In this document: in pieces, positions 1 to 12,249 of the stretch | Layout of the letters: the number at the start of each line of letters is the position of its first letter | Position numbering within the stretch: the stretch's first letter is position 1 | Made by a program: the position numbers and the translations under genes | The notes under the pieces: model-generated | The model's input: the letters and a program-made list of their open reading frames with translations, nothing else | What the model was told of the DNA's origin: nothing | Database searches by the model: none | NCBI GenBank assembly: GCA_032358165.1 | Contig: JAALGY010000032.1 | Span: 3,968,001-4,032,000 of the forward strand | DNA length: 64,000 bases | From: Diplosphaera chodatii | Taxonomy: Eukaryota > Chlorophyta > Trebouxiophyceae > Prasiolales > Stichococcaceae | Direction of reading: 5' to 3'

Positions 1-1017
1 GAGGCAGCAATGCAGCGCATCAGGTGGGAGCCACGTAATTGCTGTACGTGTGCTGCCTTCTGCCGGTGGCCAGTCAATGTCCGGCATGCAGAACATTGTG
101 CAGGCTGGACGGTTGACGATGTGACTGCCTGCACAATGGTGCGCCGTGCAGGGAGCTCGAGCCGGCGGCGTCCCAGGCTGCTGAATGGGCAGCTCTGCGG
201 CAGAAGCTGCTGGTAGGACTGACAATCGCGCTGAGAGGCACCCTCCGAAGGCAGGAATGCATGCCAGGCGGCAGCGCAGCGGCTGCAGTTGAACTCAGCG
301 TAGCGGCGGCAAATCGCGCCATGCAGGAGCTGCGGGTATGCTCTGCGCCCATCTCGGGCTTTGCAACCTGCCCCTACAACCCAGCTGTCAAGCTATGCAG
401 TCAACTTCATGGTCATCAGCGGTCATTTACCAATTTGTGACCGACGGCAAGTCACAACATATAGGTGACGCAGCCCAGTCCCCCAGCATAGTGCATGTGA
501 GCAGTTGACCTAGCCTGCATCGTGTCGAAGCACGTGGCTGACGGCTGCAGACTGAAGAGCAACCGGCTGAAGCCTTAGGGCTGCCCAGCAAGGCAGCCGC
601 AAAGCGCGCCCGTAAGAAGACGGCACAGCAGCAAGCAGCCGCAGCGGCTGGCAGTGCTCCGGCTGCTGACAGCTCAGTCGAGCCCGAGGCAACAGCCGCC
701 GGCACAGCAGATCCTTAGGCGGTAGCCGCCAACTGCAGTTTGGTTGCGGCCTCACAGATAGCACTAGACGCGGAACACGGCGGCAGGCCAGGTGTTGCAG
801 TCCCAGCAGTACAGCAGTCTGCAGCAGCAGACTGGTGGTGATGCTGCCCGCTGAGCGGCAGGGTCATGCGGGGCCCGGTGCTGTGCGGTAGCGACAGCCA
901 CAGCTTCGAGCAGGAGGCCCTGGAGCCATCACGAGGGAGGTGCTGCCATTAGGGGCAGGCAGTGTGGTGCCAAATGTTACCCTGCGCAGTCTACTGCAGC
1001 AGCTGCACCCGAGCTGA
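1..1017 (+). pseudogene. Decayed U-box gene, 3' exons (copy psi-A)
   Basis: The segment matches the last exons of the intact U-box gene further right. An exon end resembling AAMQRIR lies near 10-24. An alpha-helical exon with motif AAEWAALRQ lies at about 150-335 and reads open. The lysine/arginine block KRARKK is at about 605, and a U-box (CPLSGRVMRGPVLCG, HSFEQEALE) at about 845-930. In the frame of the functional gene there is a stop in the linker (near 715) and another just before the U-box (near 838), and part of the U-box helix after HSFEQEALE is deleted. The final residues (LRSLLQQLHPS, stop near 1016) are still recognisable. The 5' exons lie outside the window. It is transcribed in the same direction as the intact left-arm gene. 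Alternative splicing around the stops is possible but would not restore the deleted helix. Confidence 0.7.
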
Positions 1018-2199
1018 ATCAGCATGGGCAGGACCAGTCACATGTCGGTGCTCGTGCTCGGCCTGCGGACGCGTGGCATCGACAAATGAGTGACCTTTCC
1101 CAATCAAGTGTTGTAGCCATGCATGCATGTATTCATGGGTAGCCTTTGCTTCACGATATAATGCTCTGCAAATGCCTGGGTTGAGTTTCGCAGTAAACTA
1201 GCGCACAGTGGCGGCGATTGCAATTGTGCAGCCAGGCATTCATTGGCTCATGCATGTACCTCTGCAGCCCAGCCCAGAGCACCTCCGGCGCCAGCACTGC
1301 AACAAAGCGCAGTGCCCATAACACGGCACATGTCTTCCGTTAGCTGCATGGCGCTATGGCACAGGCGCACGGCTCGGCTGCGTCTGTCATCTGAATTACA
1401 AGCTCGCTCCTCCCAGAGAGAGGCATACGCTGCAACCTGGCCGCACTGGCTTCAGCGGCTAGCTGTCAGGCAGGGCTAGTTGTCAGATGAAAGCACATAC
1501 ACGCACTGAGCACACCATCGCCAGAGCGCCACAAACATATACACATCCGATGCCACGTTGCAATCCTCATCATGGGGTCCCTCCCGGAGGAGTCCTGAGC
1601 ATTGCATGCGTATCCCATGCCAGCATCTCAAGGCTTCTCTTGCACAGGCAACACAGCAAGATTGCTGCAGAGATGCAGACGAATTCAAGGTTCAACGAAG
1701 TCGCATGACCGTGCCACCGCCGTGGTATTCCACGGCAACGGTTTCCTATCATGATAGCGATCGGATGTGATTGCAGGCATTCAAGTCATCAGCTTCAATA
1801 TCTGGGTTGACCGGAAGTAGCCACCATTGTGCAGCTTCCTGCAGCCAGCACATGCCTTGGACAACCAAACTGGCTGATACAATATACACTATACACTGTT
1901 GCTGACGGATGGAGCTGCACATACACACGGTTCAAGCTAGAACTTACTGCAAGGAAGGTTCACATACATGCCGAGCAAGCTAGTGGTGATGATGTCAATG
2001 AGCAAGACTCATCCATGTTCGAGCTTGCAGGCTTGGATGATGTACGTTTGTCGACGTACCACTGCTAGCTTTGGCTGATGACAGTGCTCATGCTGGTCTC
2101 AATCGGACAAACAAGCAGTGCTTCGTCACACATTTTGTATCAGGCGGCGATGCCTTGACACCGCTGGTCAGCGAGCTCATAGCCAGCTGCTCAACCACC
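1018..2199. other. Intergenic region, no gene recognised
   Basis: About 1.2 kb between the U-box pseudogene and the intact U-box gene, duplicated in the right arm. It should hold the promoter of the intact gene. Open frames here are short, low in third-position G/C and unlike the neighbouring exons, so I call no gene. No clear TATA box or known motif was identified. Confidence 0.4.
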
Positions 2200-5100
2200 A
2201 TGGCACGCTCCCTGGTCGTATGGGGCCTCAATGCAGGGGACTGGAGCCGAGAAAAGGATGTCATGGTCGAGGCAGGTGACCTCCGGTTTTGACAGCATTC
2301 TGCAGCGTCACATGACGTGCCATGTGCTGCAAACTGTATCTCGCCCTACTTACCTCTGGTCAGCAAGAACTCAGATCTGAGGTGCAATTGAGCCTGTGAT
2401 GCTTTGCAGGTTGCACAGGTCATACAGAGCTCCAGGAAGAGGGATCACAAGCGTGGTGTGCCGTCAGCTTCCCATCCCTGGCAGCCGCTGAAGCCTGCAC
2501 GGCCACTTTACAGGGTGCGCAGCTGGCACATGACCATCCAGCCACATAACCTCAGGTTTTACTCCACCGTAATGATAACAATGCACCTTCGCAAGCATAT
2601 CAAGCATGTGTTAACAGTGTCGGTGTCCACACAGAGCGATTCAGCCACCTGCTGGTGTGCACCGAGCCAGACTGGCAGGCCTTTGGCAACAGCAAGCAGA
2701 CAGCTACTGCGGCGCTGGTCCGGCTGGCCGAGCCGCTGGGCAGCCGGGACCCGCTGGGCATGCTGCCAGGCTGCGAGGCGGTGTGCCTGGCACGCGGTGC
2801 AGACGCAATACTGGCGGCGGTCGCAGCTGCTGGCGGGGCGATAGCGTTCTCGGATGCAGACAGGCACGTCGCCAAGCGTCTGTGCCACGCCCTCATGCAA
2901 GCCGTTGGCGACGTGCGGCGCCGCTGGCTGCCCAGCGACGTGCTCCAGCGTGTGGAGGAAGCCTTTTCGGAGATGGGGCCAGCGTTCTTCCTGGTCTCAG
3001 CGGCTTTTGAGCTGCGCGATGGCAGGATTGGCGGCCCGCAGATGGGATGTACCGCTGCAAGGCTGACTTATGCCCACCTGCAGCACTGGCAGCAGGTTCC
3101 CCCGCCTGCGAACGAGTTCGAACGACAGGTGGCAGCCATGGCAGACGAGGTGAGCTGGCAGTCCAGCATGTGTACGTGTGGACGGTTGTGACAGTCATGT
3201 GCCTTGCTTCGTTGTCTGTGCTTCAGCAAACATGTCTCAGCTTGGAATCCTGCACTCATGCCACGGCAATGGGGTGGCCCAGCAATCCCGCACACTTATA
3301 GCATGTGTGCATGTGCTGCTCATCCCCAAGCCCGGATGCGTCTGGCTGCAGACGGTGGCAGCAGATTGCCGCAACCTTCTGCGAGCGGTTGCGGACGCGT
3401 TTCCAGAGTTGTTCGTTGGCGGCACACACCAGCAGCAGCAGCACATGCTGGCGAAATTGCGCCGGATGTCCGCTGACCTGCATGAGCGGAGCATCTGGCT
3501 GTCAGCGGCAGCAGGCACATTGTTGCTTTGCTTGCGGACGCCAGCAATGCGCCGTGGCACCAACAAGCGGCAACTGCTGAACACCCTGGGGCAGCTAGTT
3601 CATAAGGTAGCCTCAGGTTTGAGTGCAGAGCCGAATGTGCAACTGCTATTGACACCTACGCTTGCGCATGCACGCAGATACCTGAAGATGTGTTGTGAAT
3701 GCTTTACACGAGCGGCTCGAGAGCACTGGACTACCAATGAGCAGTGGCATGCATTAACTGCATTGAAGCAGAATGCTGAGGCCTTCCTTGCTGATTGTGC
3801 AGGTTGTCACCTGGACACAGCTCATCCAGCAGGGGGCTGCAGAGGGGCTGTGGCCTCCGGAATCGTTTGGCCTTGAGGCTGCTGCTTGCGTGGGGCACCT
3901 GCACAACATCGTCTCGGCAGTGGTGGTGCCAATGGGTGAGCTGCAGCGCCCCACCACACCTGTATGCATGGCTGCATGTGCTGCCACCCTGCAGTGTGAC
4001 GTTCTGTTGTACAGCAAATATCGAGTAGTGAGCAGTGAGCAACTGCGTCATGCACCAAGGTCTGGGTCAGGGTGTTGCGGCAACTTAGCAGTGTCTGACA
4101 GTCAGAGCGCAGACGAAGCCCTACTGCTGATGCATGGCGCTATGCAGACGATAGGGCCCGTGCTGCTGCGGGGGTGCCGGCACTACATGCCGCCAGCACG
4201 AGGGCGTTTCGCTTGGCGCTGGACAAGCTCGCAGCCCCGAGGCACCTTGGCCTGTTGTACCACCTGACGCTGGCTGCGCATCTCACCCTGACACGTGCGC
4301 AGATGCAGCAGTGCGAATTCAGACTATTCGCTGTGCGCACAACCTTCAATGATGTGTGCAAAAAATCGGCAGCCAAGCGGAGCACCACACCGTGAGCCTG
4401 GCTGCCGCGCAGGTGGCCCGACAACCTGGAAGGAGAGAAACGTGCAGATATCTTCGCAAGCTCAGGTGTTGCAGCTGGCCACCTCCTGGCTGAGTGCCGG
4501 TGTGCAGGAGCCGCACTCTGGCGGGGTGTCGGAATGTCCACTCACCGAGTTCGAGTTTCTGTCATTCGATGACCAGGTGCCTCTCGAGTTGCAGCGCATA
4601 TGTTGCACATCATCTGCACACCATGAATGCTAACCTGCTTGACTGTCTAGCCCTGCAAGCCTGACAGCCTGACAAACTGCTCACGGTATTGCAAAATGCA
4701 AGGCAGGGTGCTGAACAGTGCCGTTTCGACGGTGATGGACATATGGCAGGCTGCTTGTCATGAGCTTCGCTGTTTGTGCCCGTGCAGCTGGCAATGCTGA
4801 TAGACACCAACGCCGCACGGCTGGCCAAAGCAGTCGACGTGAGTGCCCACTGCCTGTCTTTCACCCTGCAGCTCACTTCAGTATCGCACAGTAGCAGCTG
4901 CCATGTCGAGGCTGCATGCGAAACTGCGTTGTATGTGTTGCTGTGCACAAACTCAGCACCCTGAGCTGCAGGCCATCCTCAGCAATGACACCTCCAGACT
5001 GTGTGTCAAGACCCAGACCGCACGCATCTTTGGCACTGGGGCGATGGAAGCCCTGGCAGCAGCACTGCAGGTGTGCCCTCCTATCTTACCTGGTCTTAGT

Positions 5101-7335
5101 TTTAATGCCCTACACCCTAAATTCACAAAGATGTCCAAAATTGTGCTTTGCCCATGTCGCTGTGAACAATGGGTGCAAAGACAGCCTGCTTCAGTGGAAG
5201 GCACTGCCTGTCATGTTCGAGCCCTGGTTTGCTTTGGCACTACAGCAGAGGCATGATGCACGTCATTGGAATGTGCAGGCACCGCTATGCAGGAATACTA
5301 GTAGCCTGAGCAGCAGCAAGGAGGTGCATGACCATAGCTGCTGCCTCGCTCCGGGGCTGTTCTGTGCTGCGGCAACTTTTCATACGGCTGCGCAGGTAGG
5401 ATTAATGTTGGCAGACCACATGTATGCAAAATTATGCTGGGCGCCTGTGATACCTTTGTCTCCAGGTGCGTAAGCTGACGGCAGCACGGCAGGTGCACTT
5501 GCATAAAGTGGCATTTCGCATGCTGCTGATGTCCAACTGTTGCATGTGCGATTGGTGCTACCCTGAACTATGCAGGTTGCCAGCGCCGCGGCTGCTGCCG
5601 GAGACCCCTGGTCAGCACACGACGTCGTGACGCTGCTGCGTGGCGGCCTGGACACCCTCCGACTCGCGCACGCAGAGGCCGCTGCGCAGGCGGCCCTGGC
5701 CCCCGGCACACCCCAGGCCGCGCAGCTAGATTCCAGCAAGCCCGAGGCGACGAGGCTGCTGGGCGTCGGCACCCTGACGGCCGTGTCTCGGCTTCTGACA
5801 CCGCACGTGTCCCGCACCCTGGCCAGTCGGGGCCTGGCACGCTCCCTGCTGCAGGTGAGCTCGCACTAGTTGTCCTGTGGAAACCGAGCTGCCTTCCCTC
5901 AAGCTGTAAACTGCTTCAGATTTGCTGCTCTAAATGGGCCCATTGCCATGAAGACGATCTCATTCAAGCTGCCAAGGTGCACGTGCCAGTGCTGGCTGTC
6001 ACCTGCTCCTGGCATCTGCCGGTGGTGCCGACAGCAGACAAGCCTGTCAGAGTATCCAAGTGAAGTGTTGGTACTGCAGGCACTGCCGTGGCGAGCAACA
6101 TCGTCAGCAGCGGCCGCCGACATTGGCGGCTGGAACACCACTTTAGAAGGAACCAAGGCAGTGCTTGACATCCTGGCAGCAGTCCTGCCGTCTACTGATG
6201 GGCCGATGCGTGTTGCTTTGGTGCAAGACGGCAGCTGGGATGCAGCGGTGCAGCGCATTGGGTGAGTGCTACCTCGTCGACAACTGCCCTGCACTCTGTC
6301 GACTGCCAGGATGTCAAGCAGCAGTCTTGATTGTGCCAAGGTGTCAAGCGGCCAGGTCGTTGATTGTGCCAGATGGATGTCTCGTTGAGCATCGTGTCTG
6401 AGGAGGTGGCTGGCAATGCAGGGACGTCCAGCCGCTGGCGCGGCCGACTGCAGAATGGGCGGCTCTGCGGCAGGCGATGCTGCGGTTGGCGAGCCGTACG
6501 CTGGCGGACACCAAACGAGGCGAAGAAGGCAGGCCGGGTGGCGGCGCATCGGCTGCAGATGCCGACGCCGTAGCTGCAGCAGATCGCGCCATGCAGGAGC
6601 TACTGGTACACTGTGCATCTGCTGCGTTGTGGACTCCTTGTGCAACCAGCTATCGCGCTGCAATTGCGAACTCCTTGTTTGATCGGCAGCCCTTGACCTA
6701 CACTGATAGTGAAGCACACATGGACACTGCACTGGACTTGCATGGTGTTTGGGCGCCCCATGCACTGGCATCGTGCATGCCTGCCTGATGTACTGTGCCG
6801 GCTGCAGGCTGAGGAGCAGCCTGCAGATGCTTCAAGCCAGGGCAGCAGGGCAGCCGCCAAGCGCGCCCGCAAGAAGGCGGCCAGGCAGCAGGCGGCCGCA
6901 GCGGCTGGCAATGCACAGGCTGCTGGCAGCGCAGCCAGCCCCGCAGCAGCAGCTGGCAGCACAGCAGACCCCCAGGCGGCAGCCGCCAGCCCCAGCATTG
7001 CGCCAGTCACTGACGTGCCGCTGCCAGCTGCAGCTGCTGCAGCGCCGCAGGTAGCCCCAGATGTGGCAGTTGATAGGCCACAAACCGCAGTGCCGCCTGC
7101 ACAGCAGTCCGCAGCAGCAGAGTGGTTCCGGTGTCCACTGAGCGGGCAGGTCATGCGGGACCCTGTGCTGTGTGGCGGCGAGGGCCACAGCTTCGAGCGG
7201 GCGGCCCTGGAGCAGTGGTTGATGGCCAACCCTGGGGTGGACCCGCTCAGCAAGCAGCCGCTGCCGCCAGAGGCAGGCAGTGTGGTGCCCAACCACGCCC
7301 TGCGCAATCTGGTTCAGCAGCTGTATCCGGGCTGA
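2200..7335 (+). CDS. U-box E3 ubiquitin ligase, left-arm copy
   Basis: A multi-exon gene. Early exons are 2200-2275, 2410-2514, 2635-3149, 3352-3606, 3803-3935 and 4148-4391, with all phases matching; later exons lie near 4470-4575, 4797-4840, 4970-5070, 5575-5853, 6130-6262, 6420-6610 and 6809-7335. The start ATG sits in ACCATGG. Most of the protein is alanine/leucine-rich helix without a domain I can name. The last exon has a basic block (KRARKKAARQQ, a possible nuclear signal), an alanine/proline-rich linker and a C-terminal U-box (FRCPLSGQVMRDPVLCGG, then HSFERAALEQWL, NPGVDPLSKQPL) ending 9 residues after the VPNHALR motif. U-boxes recruit E2 enzymes without zinc, so the predicted role is substrate ubiquitination. 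An AATAAA lies about 115 bp past the stop. Some central exon borders (near 4400-4440) are uncertain. No substrate can be inferred. Confidence 0.75.
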
Positions 7336-7903
7336 CTGGTAACGAGCTGGTAGAGCCTGTGACACACGTTTGTTTGGGCGGTAGGTATCAATGGGTTTGA
7401 CGCTGTTCTATGTTCACCTTTCCAGGTCCTCGATGCACAACGAAACGTAATAAAGCTGAGCACATAGGTGACAGTTTACAGGCCTCCGCAGTCTTTCTGC
7501 TGAATGTTGCACGTTGCAAACACACGATCTATACGACGCTGCTGACGGCCAGTATGGACTCTGACAGTATACATCAGTTTCACCAAGAAAAGCAGCACAG
7601 ACAGGCAATGCAACACGCACAACAAGCACTGGAGTGGCCTGATCCAAGCTGATTCGAGTACAAAGCAAGTGCACCTCGTTTGCAAGCTATCAGTGGCACC
7701 TCCTATAGCTGCATGCTGTCACAAGCTCGAAGCTGAAGTGCTGGACCACATGATTTGTGCCGCTGAAGGCACCTGATCTGCAGCCGCTCCCGCACATTAT
7801 ACGACCACTGCTGCCTTAGCTGTTGGCTCACAGCCCCGCAGTGCGACTACTTATCAGGCACATACTATCTGTAGGACGCAGGGTTTCTGCCCAGGGTGGG
7901 TCA
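7336..7903. other. Convergent 3' region and inner edge of left repeat arm
   Basis: Between the stop of the left U-box gene and the stop of F-box copy 1, which is on the opposite strand. AATAAA occurs at about 7449-7454. Inverted-repeat similarity stops near 7576. Sequence from there to 7903 is unique to the left side and contains no convincing gene. Confidence 0.5.
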
Positions 7904-10900
7904 TCACGGCCACCGCTTCTCGAAGCTGATCAGTCGGCGCCTCGGCAGGCCCGACAAGCCATACCTAGCTACGGGCTGCGGCTTTCTCATCAGTGCTTCA
8001 CAGCTCGTGGCTTGCACCTGTAGCAGATCATTGGAACCGTATATTGTCAGTTGGTCAAACCTGCAACTGCGTCAGCAAAGTTGCTAATAGCACCTGTGCA
8101 CGGCAGTTTTGCCACTGCATGGGCTGCAGCTGATGGGAAGCACGGGCAGCAGCGTCAATGCGCTCTGCTGTTGCTTGCAGTTGCAGAAGACGGACTTGGG
8201 GAATTTGCTCATCTCTCCTGGTCCCATTTGATGCCAAGGCTTTGGACCCTTCATATGATTTACTGACTGGCACCACAGTCGCACCCGCACCTCTTTCGCT
8301 ACGTCCAGGAAGCGCAAGCGAGGCAGGCGGGTCCTGAGCCATTCGAGGCCCAGTTCGAGGGCTTCCTCTGTCCAGTGCAGGCGTGCACAGCGCAGCATCG
8401 TCAGCTGCGACAGCGCCGCCAGCGCTGACAGGTGTCCGGCACCAATGTAATATGCATTGCCCAGGTGTACCTGGGAGGAAGGGATGTACTGGCTGAATGG
8501 AAGGAGGAATAGTCAGGTGCAGATCGTGTCCAGCATGTCAAAGGATGAGTGAACGAACAATGCTACAAATCGCATGCAACAACCCATCATGATGTATGTG
8601 CATGTCAAGCATGAAAATACATGAGCGCATCACATTTGCATTCTGCACACCGGCAGTCTGCAGCCCAGATCCAGCGAGGCCAGTCTGGTACAGCAGGCTG
8701 CAGCCTGTGGCAGCAGCAGCACCAGATACTCATGCTCAGCTGCGTGTCTTGATCTCGAGCCGCAAGCATGCACGTGAGTCACTACCAGCCTTTGCTATCT
8801 ATATAACAGCATGCAGCTGTGTGTACCCACACACCTCCAGCACACCCAGCAGTGGGTCGCTCCCGACTTCTCTGATGTCAATGCGGAGATGCTGCAAATG
8901 CTCAAGGCATCGCAGACCTGCAGCGAGAGCACACCGCTGTGGGTGGGTGACATTCCGTGATCGAGAGCAACACCATGCACCTTGCTCGGCTTGCATCATG
9001 AACCAAGGGCCATGTGAACAGCAGGTCTCATCTCGCCTGCATACCTGTGACGAGTGCTGCAAGGCTGCTTTCGTCAAACTTGCACCGTCCCCGAACAGTT
9101 GAGCCCACCCGTAATTGCAAAGACGATAGCCCCGGAACATGCATCAACACTGAGGCCTGCACATACAGGCAGATGCGCACCAAATAACGACAGCAGGGTA
9201 TGGACTGAGCAGGAGAGCACTTGCAGTCGCGCACAGTCCGCACTGCTGATTATGCAGTACAGTAGTGCTCAACGTGTGGCCGGCAGCGCACCTCTGCAGC
9301 TGAGGGGCAGTAAAGGTTCAGCTGGGTGCAGTGTTTCAGTGGCGCAGAGACCATTCCCTGCAACCACAACAAAGCTGATGTCCACAGCTGTGCTGTCTAG
9401 CACTGCACAGCCAATGCTGACACTCCAGGGTGCTGGTGCAGCGAGCACTTTGGCAGCTGTTGGTGCGGCCACCTCTGCAGTGTCACCAGGCCACATGTCA
9501 TGCTCCAATGTCAGCTCCGCAAGCTGCGAACAGTGCCTAAGGATCAGGGGCGCCAGGCTGTCCTCAGCGGTGCACTGGTCTGGGTAGTATCCCGGTGCGT
9601 TATATGAGTCGTAGATGTCATAGCCGATTGCCAGGCGCTGCAGCCGGGGACCCAGCGCCTGGAGCATATCGGATACAGCACTGCAAGTTGAAATGGATAT
9701 GGTCAGAAGCCTTGGCTTCCCAGCTCAGGTTCTGCAAACGTCTACACTGGCATGCAGATGCATTCTGCATGCTGCGCAGGAGGCCTTGGAACCTGGCTTC
9801 TGCACCAGTTGCATCATTACATCTCTGCTTGATGAGAGGCAACATTCGTGTCGATGGCCCAGTCGATGCCTTTCGGAACATCGAAGCAGCCAGGCATCCT
9901 CACCCGCCGTACTCTCTAGGCACCAATTCAGTGATGTACAGGGCGGTAAGGCTGGTGCGCTGGGCAATAGTAGCCATAGCATGCTGCGTCATGAACGGGA
10001 TGAACGGGATGTAAGACAGGTCCAGCGATGCCAGGCCTGCAATAATGCAACCACATCTGCTTATGCTGGTAGGTAAGCAAATCAATGCGGGCGCAGCCTT
10101 GATCGCAGCAGACATTCGGCCGACAGGCATACTGACATACCACAGATGTCTGAGCAGCAACGTCCTCTACAAAAAGTGCAACACGTGCCTGTCATTGTGG
10201 ATAGTGCTGCTACCAGGCCGTTGTGTGTGCAATCCTCAAAGGACTCTGTCATGCTCAATTCTTGCAGGTTCTCAAATCCCGATAGCTGGCCCAACCCTGC
10301 ATCATATACATGCTCAGCACCACCTACCTAGATTATTGCGGGGTATTCCGCAAATCACTATGGTGTGCTCATCATGCAGTGTGTACACCCATATGCATAA
10401 CATCGAGTTACAGCTATGATGTGCATTGCAACTGACATTAAGCAACTCTTGTGGTGCTTTGCAACGCCAACCTGCGTCGGTTGCCGATGCTGCAAAATTC
10501 ATCAGGTGTAACACGTGGAGCTGCGGGAGGGCCCGCACCAGCGCTGCTATGTCTTCGTCGTCGTCGTCAGTTGGCTGTCTCACACTGAGGCCGCCAAGGC
10601 CGAGGGCGGTCAAGCGGCTGCAAAACAATCAGCGCATGAAAGCACCAGCATATGAAACGTGTGTGCAGTCGAGGAATGTGCCGTTGCACTCGGATGTGCC
10701 CTATGTACCTGAGCGCCGAGAGGAGCGGCGGACCGTCCAGCTGCGGAACGCACAACTCTCGCAATGTAGTCAGCCGAGCAACCGTGTCAAAGGGCGCGCA
10801 GTAGTCGTTGTCATCACTGAACATTTCGACTGTCAGACCTGTTAGGTTCTGTAAATGGGTCAAACCCTGCAGGCATGGTGAGCTCTTGAATGCAAGACGG

Positions 10901-12038
10901 GTCAATGAGCCTCGTGTTGCGTCCATCTTCAAATAGTGCACACGCTGCTAGGTTAGGCAGAGCACGCACGCATGTTTGAGGATGCTTGTGACACTGCAGT
11001 CAGCCCCAGCTACCTGATAACATCCGAAATCCCACTCCGACATGATGACCACCGATAGCGTAGCGAGGCCGGAAAGGTGAGCCTGCAGGAAGTCGAGGTT
11101 GTCCTCGTCCTTGTGTACCTTCAAGAGTCAACAACATGCGCTTTTCTCCTCGGCTCTTGTCGAAGCATGGCTCAGCTCCAATGCATGCTTGTGCATCCAC
11201 CACTGTATGTTGCCGAGGCGAAAGTACCAGACCATAACCATGCATTGGCAGTCGTCAGCAAGCACGGCCATGCGCAGCCCCCAGCAGTAGTGTGACACTG
11301 CGATGCCACACAGCATAAGAGGAGCGCACTGTCAAGTGCAGTGAAGGATCGGGGTCAATGCACCTTGCAAGACAGATGGCGCAGGCTGGAGATGCCGCGG
11401 AGCATATTGCCCAGCTCTCCATTATGCCACTGATCGGCGAGATCCAAAGATGTGAGGCTGCTTGGCGCCTGCGATGGTGGTCATTTAGCAGCGTTACGCA
11501 GGCTGTGCACTACACCCTTGGCTTGACACAGCAACAAGCAGTTTGTCAAACCAACACTGCTGCACTAGGCACAGCTACGGCGGCTGGTGTTTCCTTGTGC
11601 CCATCGCCACATGTGTCACAGGTCACCTTTGTCAGGTACGAGCCGAGGTCGCACAATGGCAGCGCAGTGGCGTTAAGCTGGCGCAGTGGGTAGCTGTGAC
11701 GCAGCGCCAGCTGCAGGAAGCCGGGATTCTGCGGAGATGCACCGTGCAGCGCAGCCCGTGCTGCAGCACAGAACCTGCACCACATGTGATAGCTTCGTTC
11801 GGACTGGTGCAGATGCCGCGCTGGACCGTCATACTGATGTTGATGGTAGCCGCACCAAACCAGGAGCATGCGGCTCAGATGCTCCAGGCAATTGCTCATG
11901 AGGGCGCACACACCTGGTATCCACCAAATGGGCGCTGGCAAGATCGTACGGCGTGTCTTGCAACAACATGCAGATGTGCTGCAGAATCTCCGGAGGCAGT
12001 GCCCCTATGGATGTTTGTTTGGCTGCACCCCGATCCAT
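7904..12038 (-). CDS. F-box/LRR protein, tandem copy 1
   Basis: The ATG at 12038 opens an exon encoding an F-box (TSIGALPPEILQHICMLLQD, then DLASAHLVDTR). The second exon (RFCAAARAALHGASPQNPGF, then LRQLNATALPLCDLGSYLTK) is intact. Leucine-rich-repeat-like exons follow: DEDNLDFLQAHLSGLATLSV near 11030-11110, a block near 10600-10930, SRLTALGLGGL with ALPQLHVLHLMNF near 10460-10625, GLASLDLSYIPF near 9930-10040, and MLQALGPRLQRLAIGYD near 9480-9670. The penultimate helix (LGLEWLRTRLPRLRFLDV) is near 8290-8395. The terminal exon ends in a basic tail at stop 7904-7906. F-boxes bind SKP1 in SCF ubiquitin ligases and the LRRs would hold the substrate. Exon order matches copies 2-4, which supports the model. 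Middle exon borders are approximate. Confidence 0.7.
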
Positions 12039-12222
12039 CGTTGCTAAACTGCTGCTGTGCAGGTCGTCAGCTACTATGCAGATACTGCGAGCTGCACTTC
12101 AGCTGGGAGACGAGAGCTCTGTGCAAGTGTATGTGGTGCGTGAGGAGCGAGCTTGCCATGGGGCGTCTGCATCATAATCTTCTTTGATCTCCATCGTCAG
12201 GTGTGCAGCTTATACATTGAAT

Positions 12223-12236
12223 GCCGCCAATTATAC
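12223..12236 (-). promoter_or_regulatory. Conserved TATAATTGGCGGC-type element upstream of F-box copy 1
   Basis: Read on the minus strand this is GTATAATTGGCGGC, about 190 bp before the ATG. The same block, with flanking GGTGACA and AAGTGACGAA words, occurs upstream of copies 2 and 3, and a two-mismatch version upstream of copy 4. It combines a TATA-like core with ATTGGCGG, which fits the plant E2F consensus WTTSSCSS. Binding is inferred, not shown. Confidence 0.45.
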
Positions 12237-12249
12237 GGGGAACGGTGAC

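Larger units (their letters stand above)
867..7576. repeat. Left arm of large inverted repeat
   Basis: This stretch is repeated in reverse complement at about 57282-64000. Paired positions sum to about 64850-64867 along the whole length: U-box stop codons 7335 and 57514, start codons 2200 and 62660, and the AATAAA-containing segment 7445-7456 against 57411-57422. Similarity ends on the inner side just past a GTATAC-containing segment (left about 7573, right about 57285). The outer end lies beyond the window, because base 64000 pairs with base 867. The arms carry many substitutions and small indels, so they are not an identical fold-back. Confidence 0.9.

Noticed and set aside
10550..10570. 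CGT trinucleotide run
   Set aside because: It encodes the Asp run in the LRR region of F-box copy 1 and lies in a variable acidic loop shared by copies 2 and 3, so it is coding rather than a separate element.
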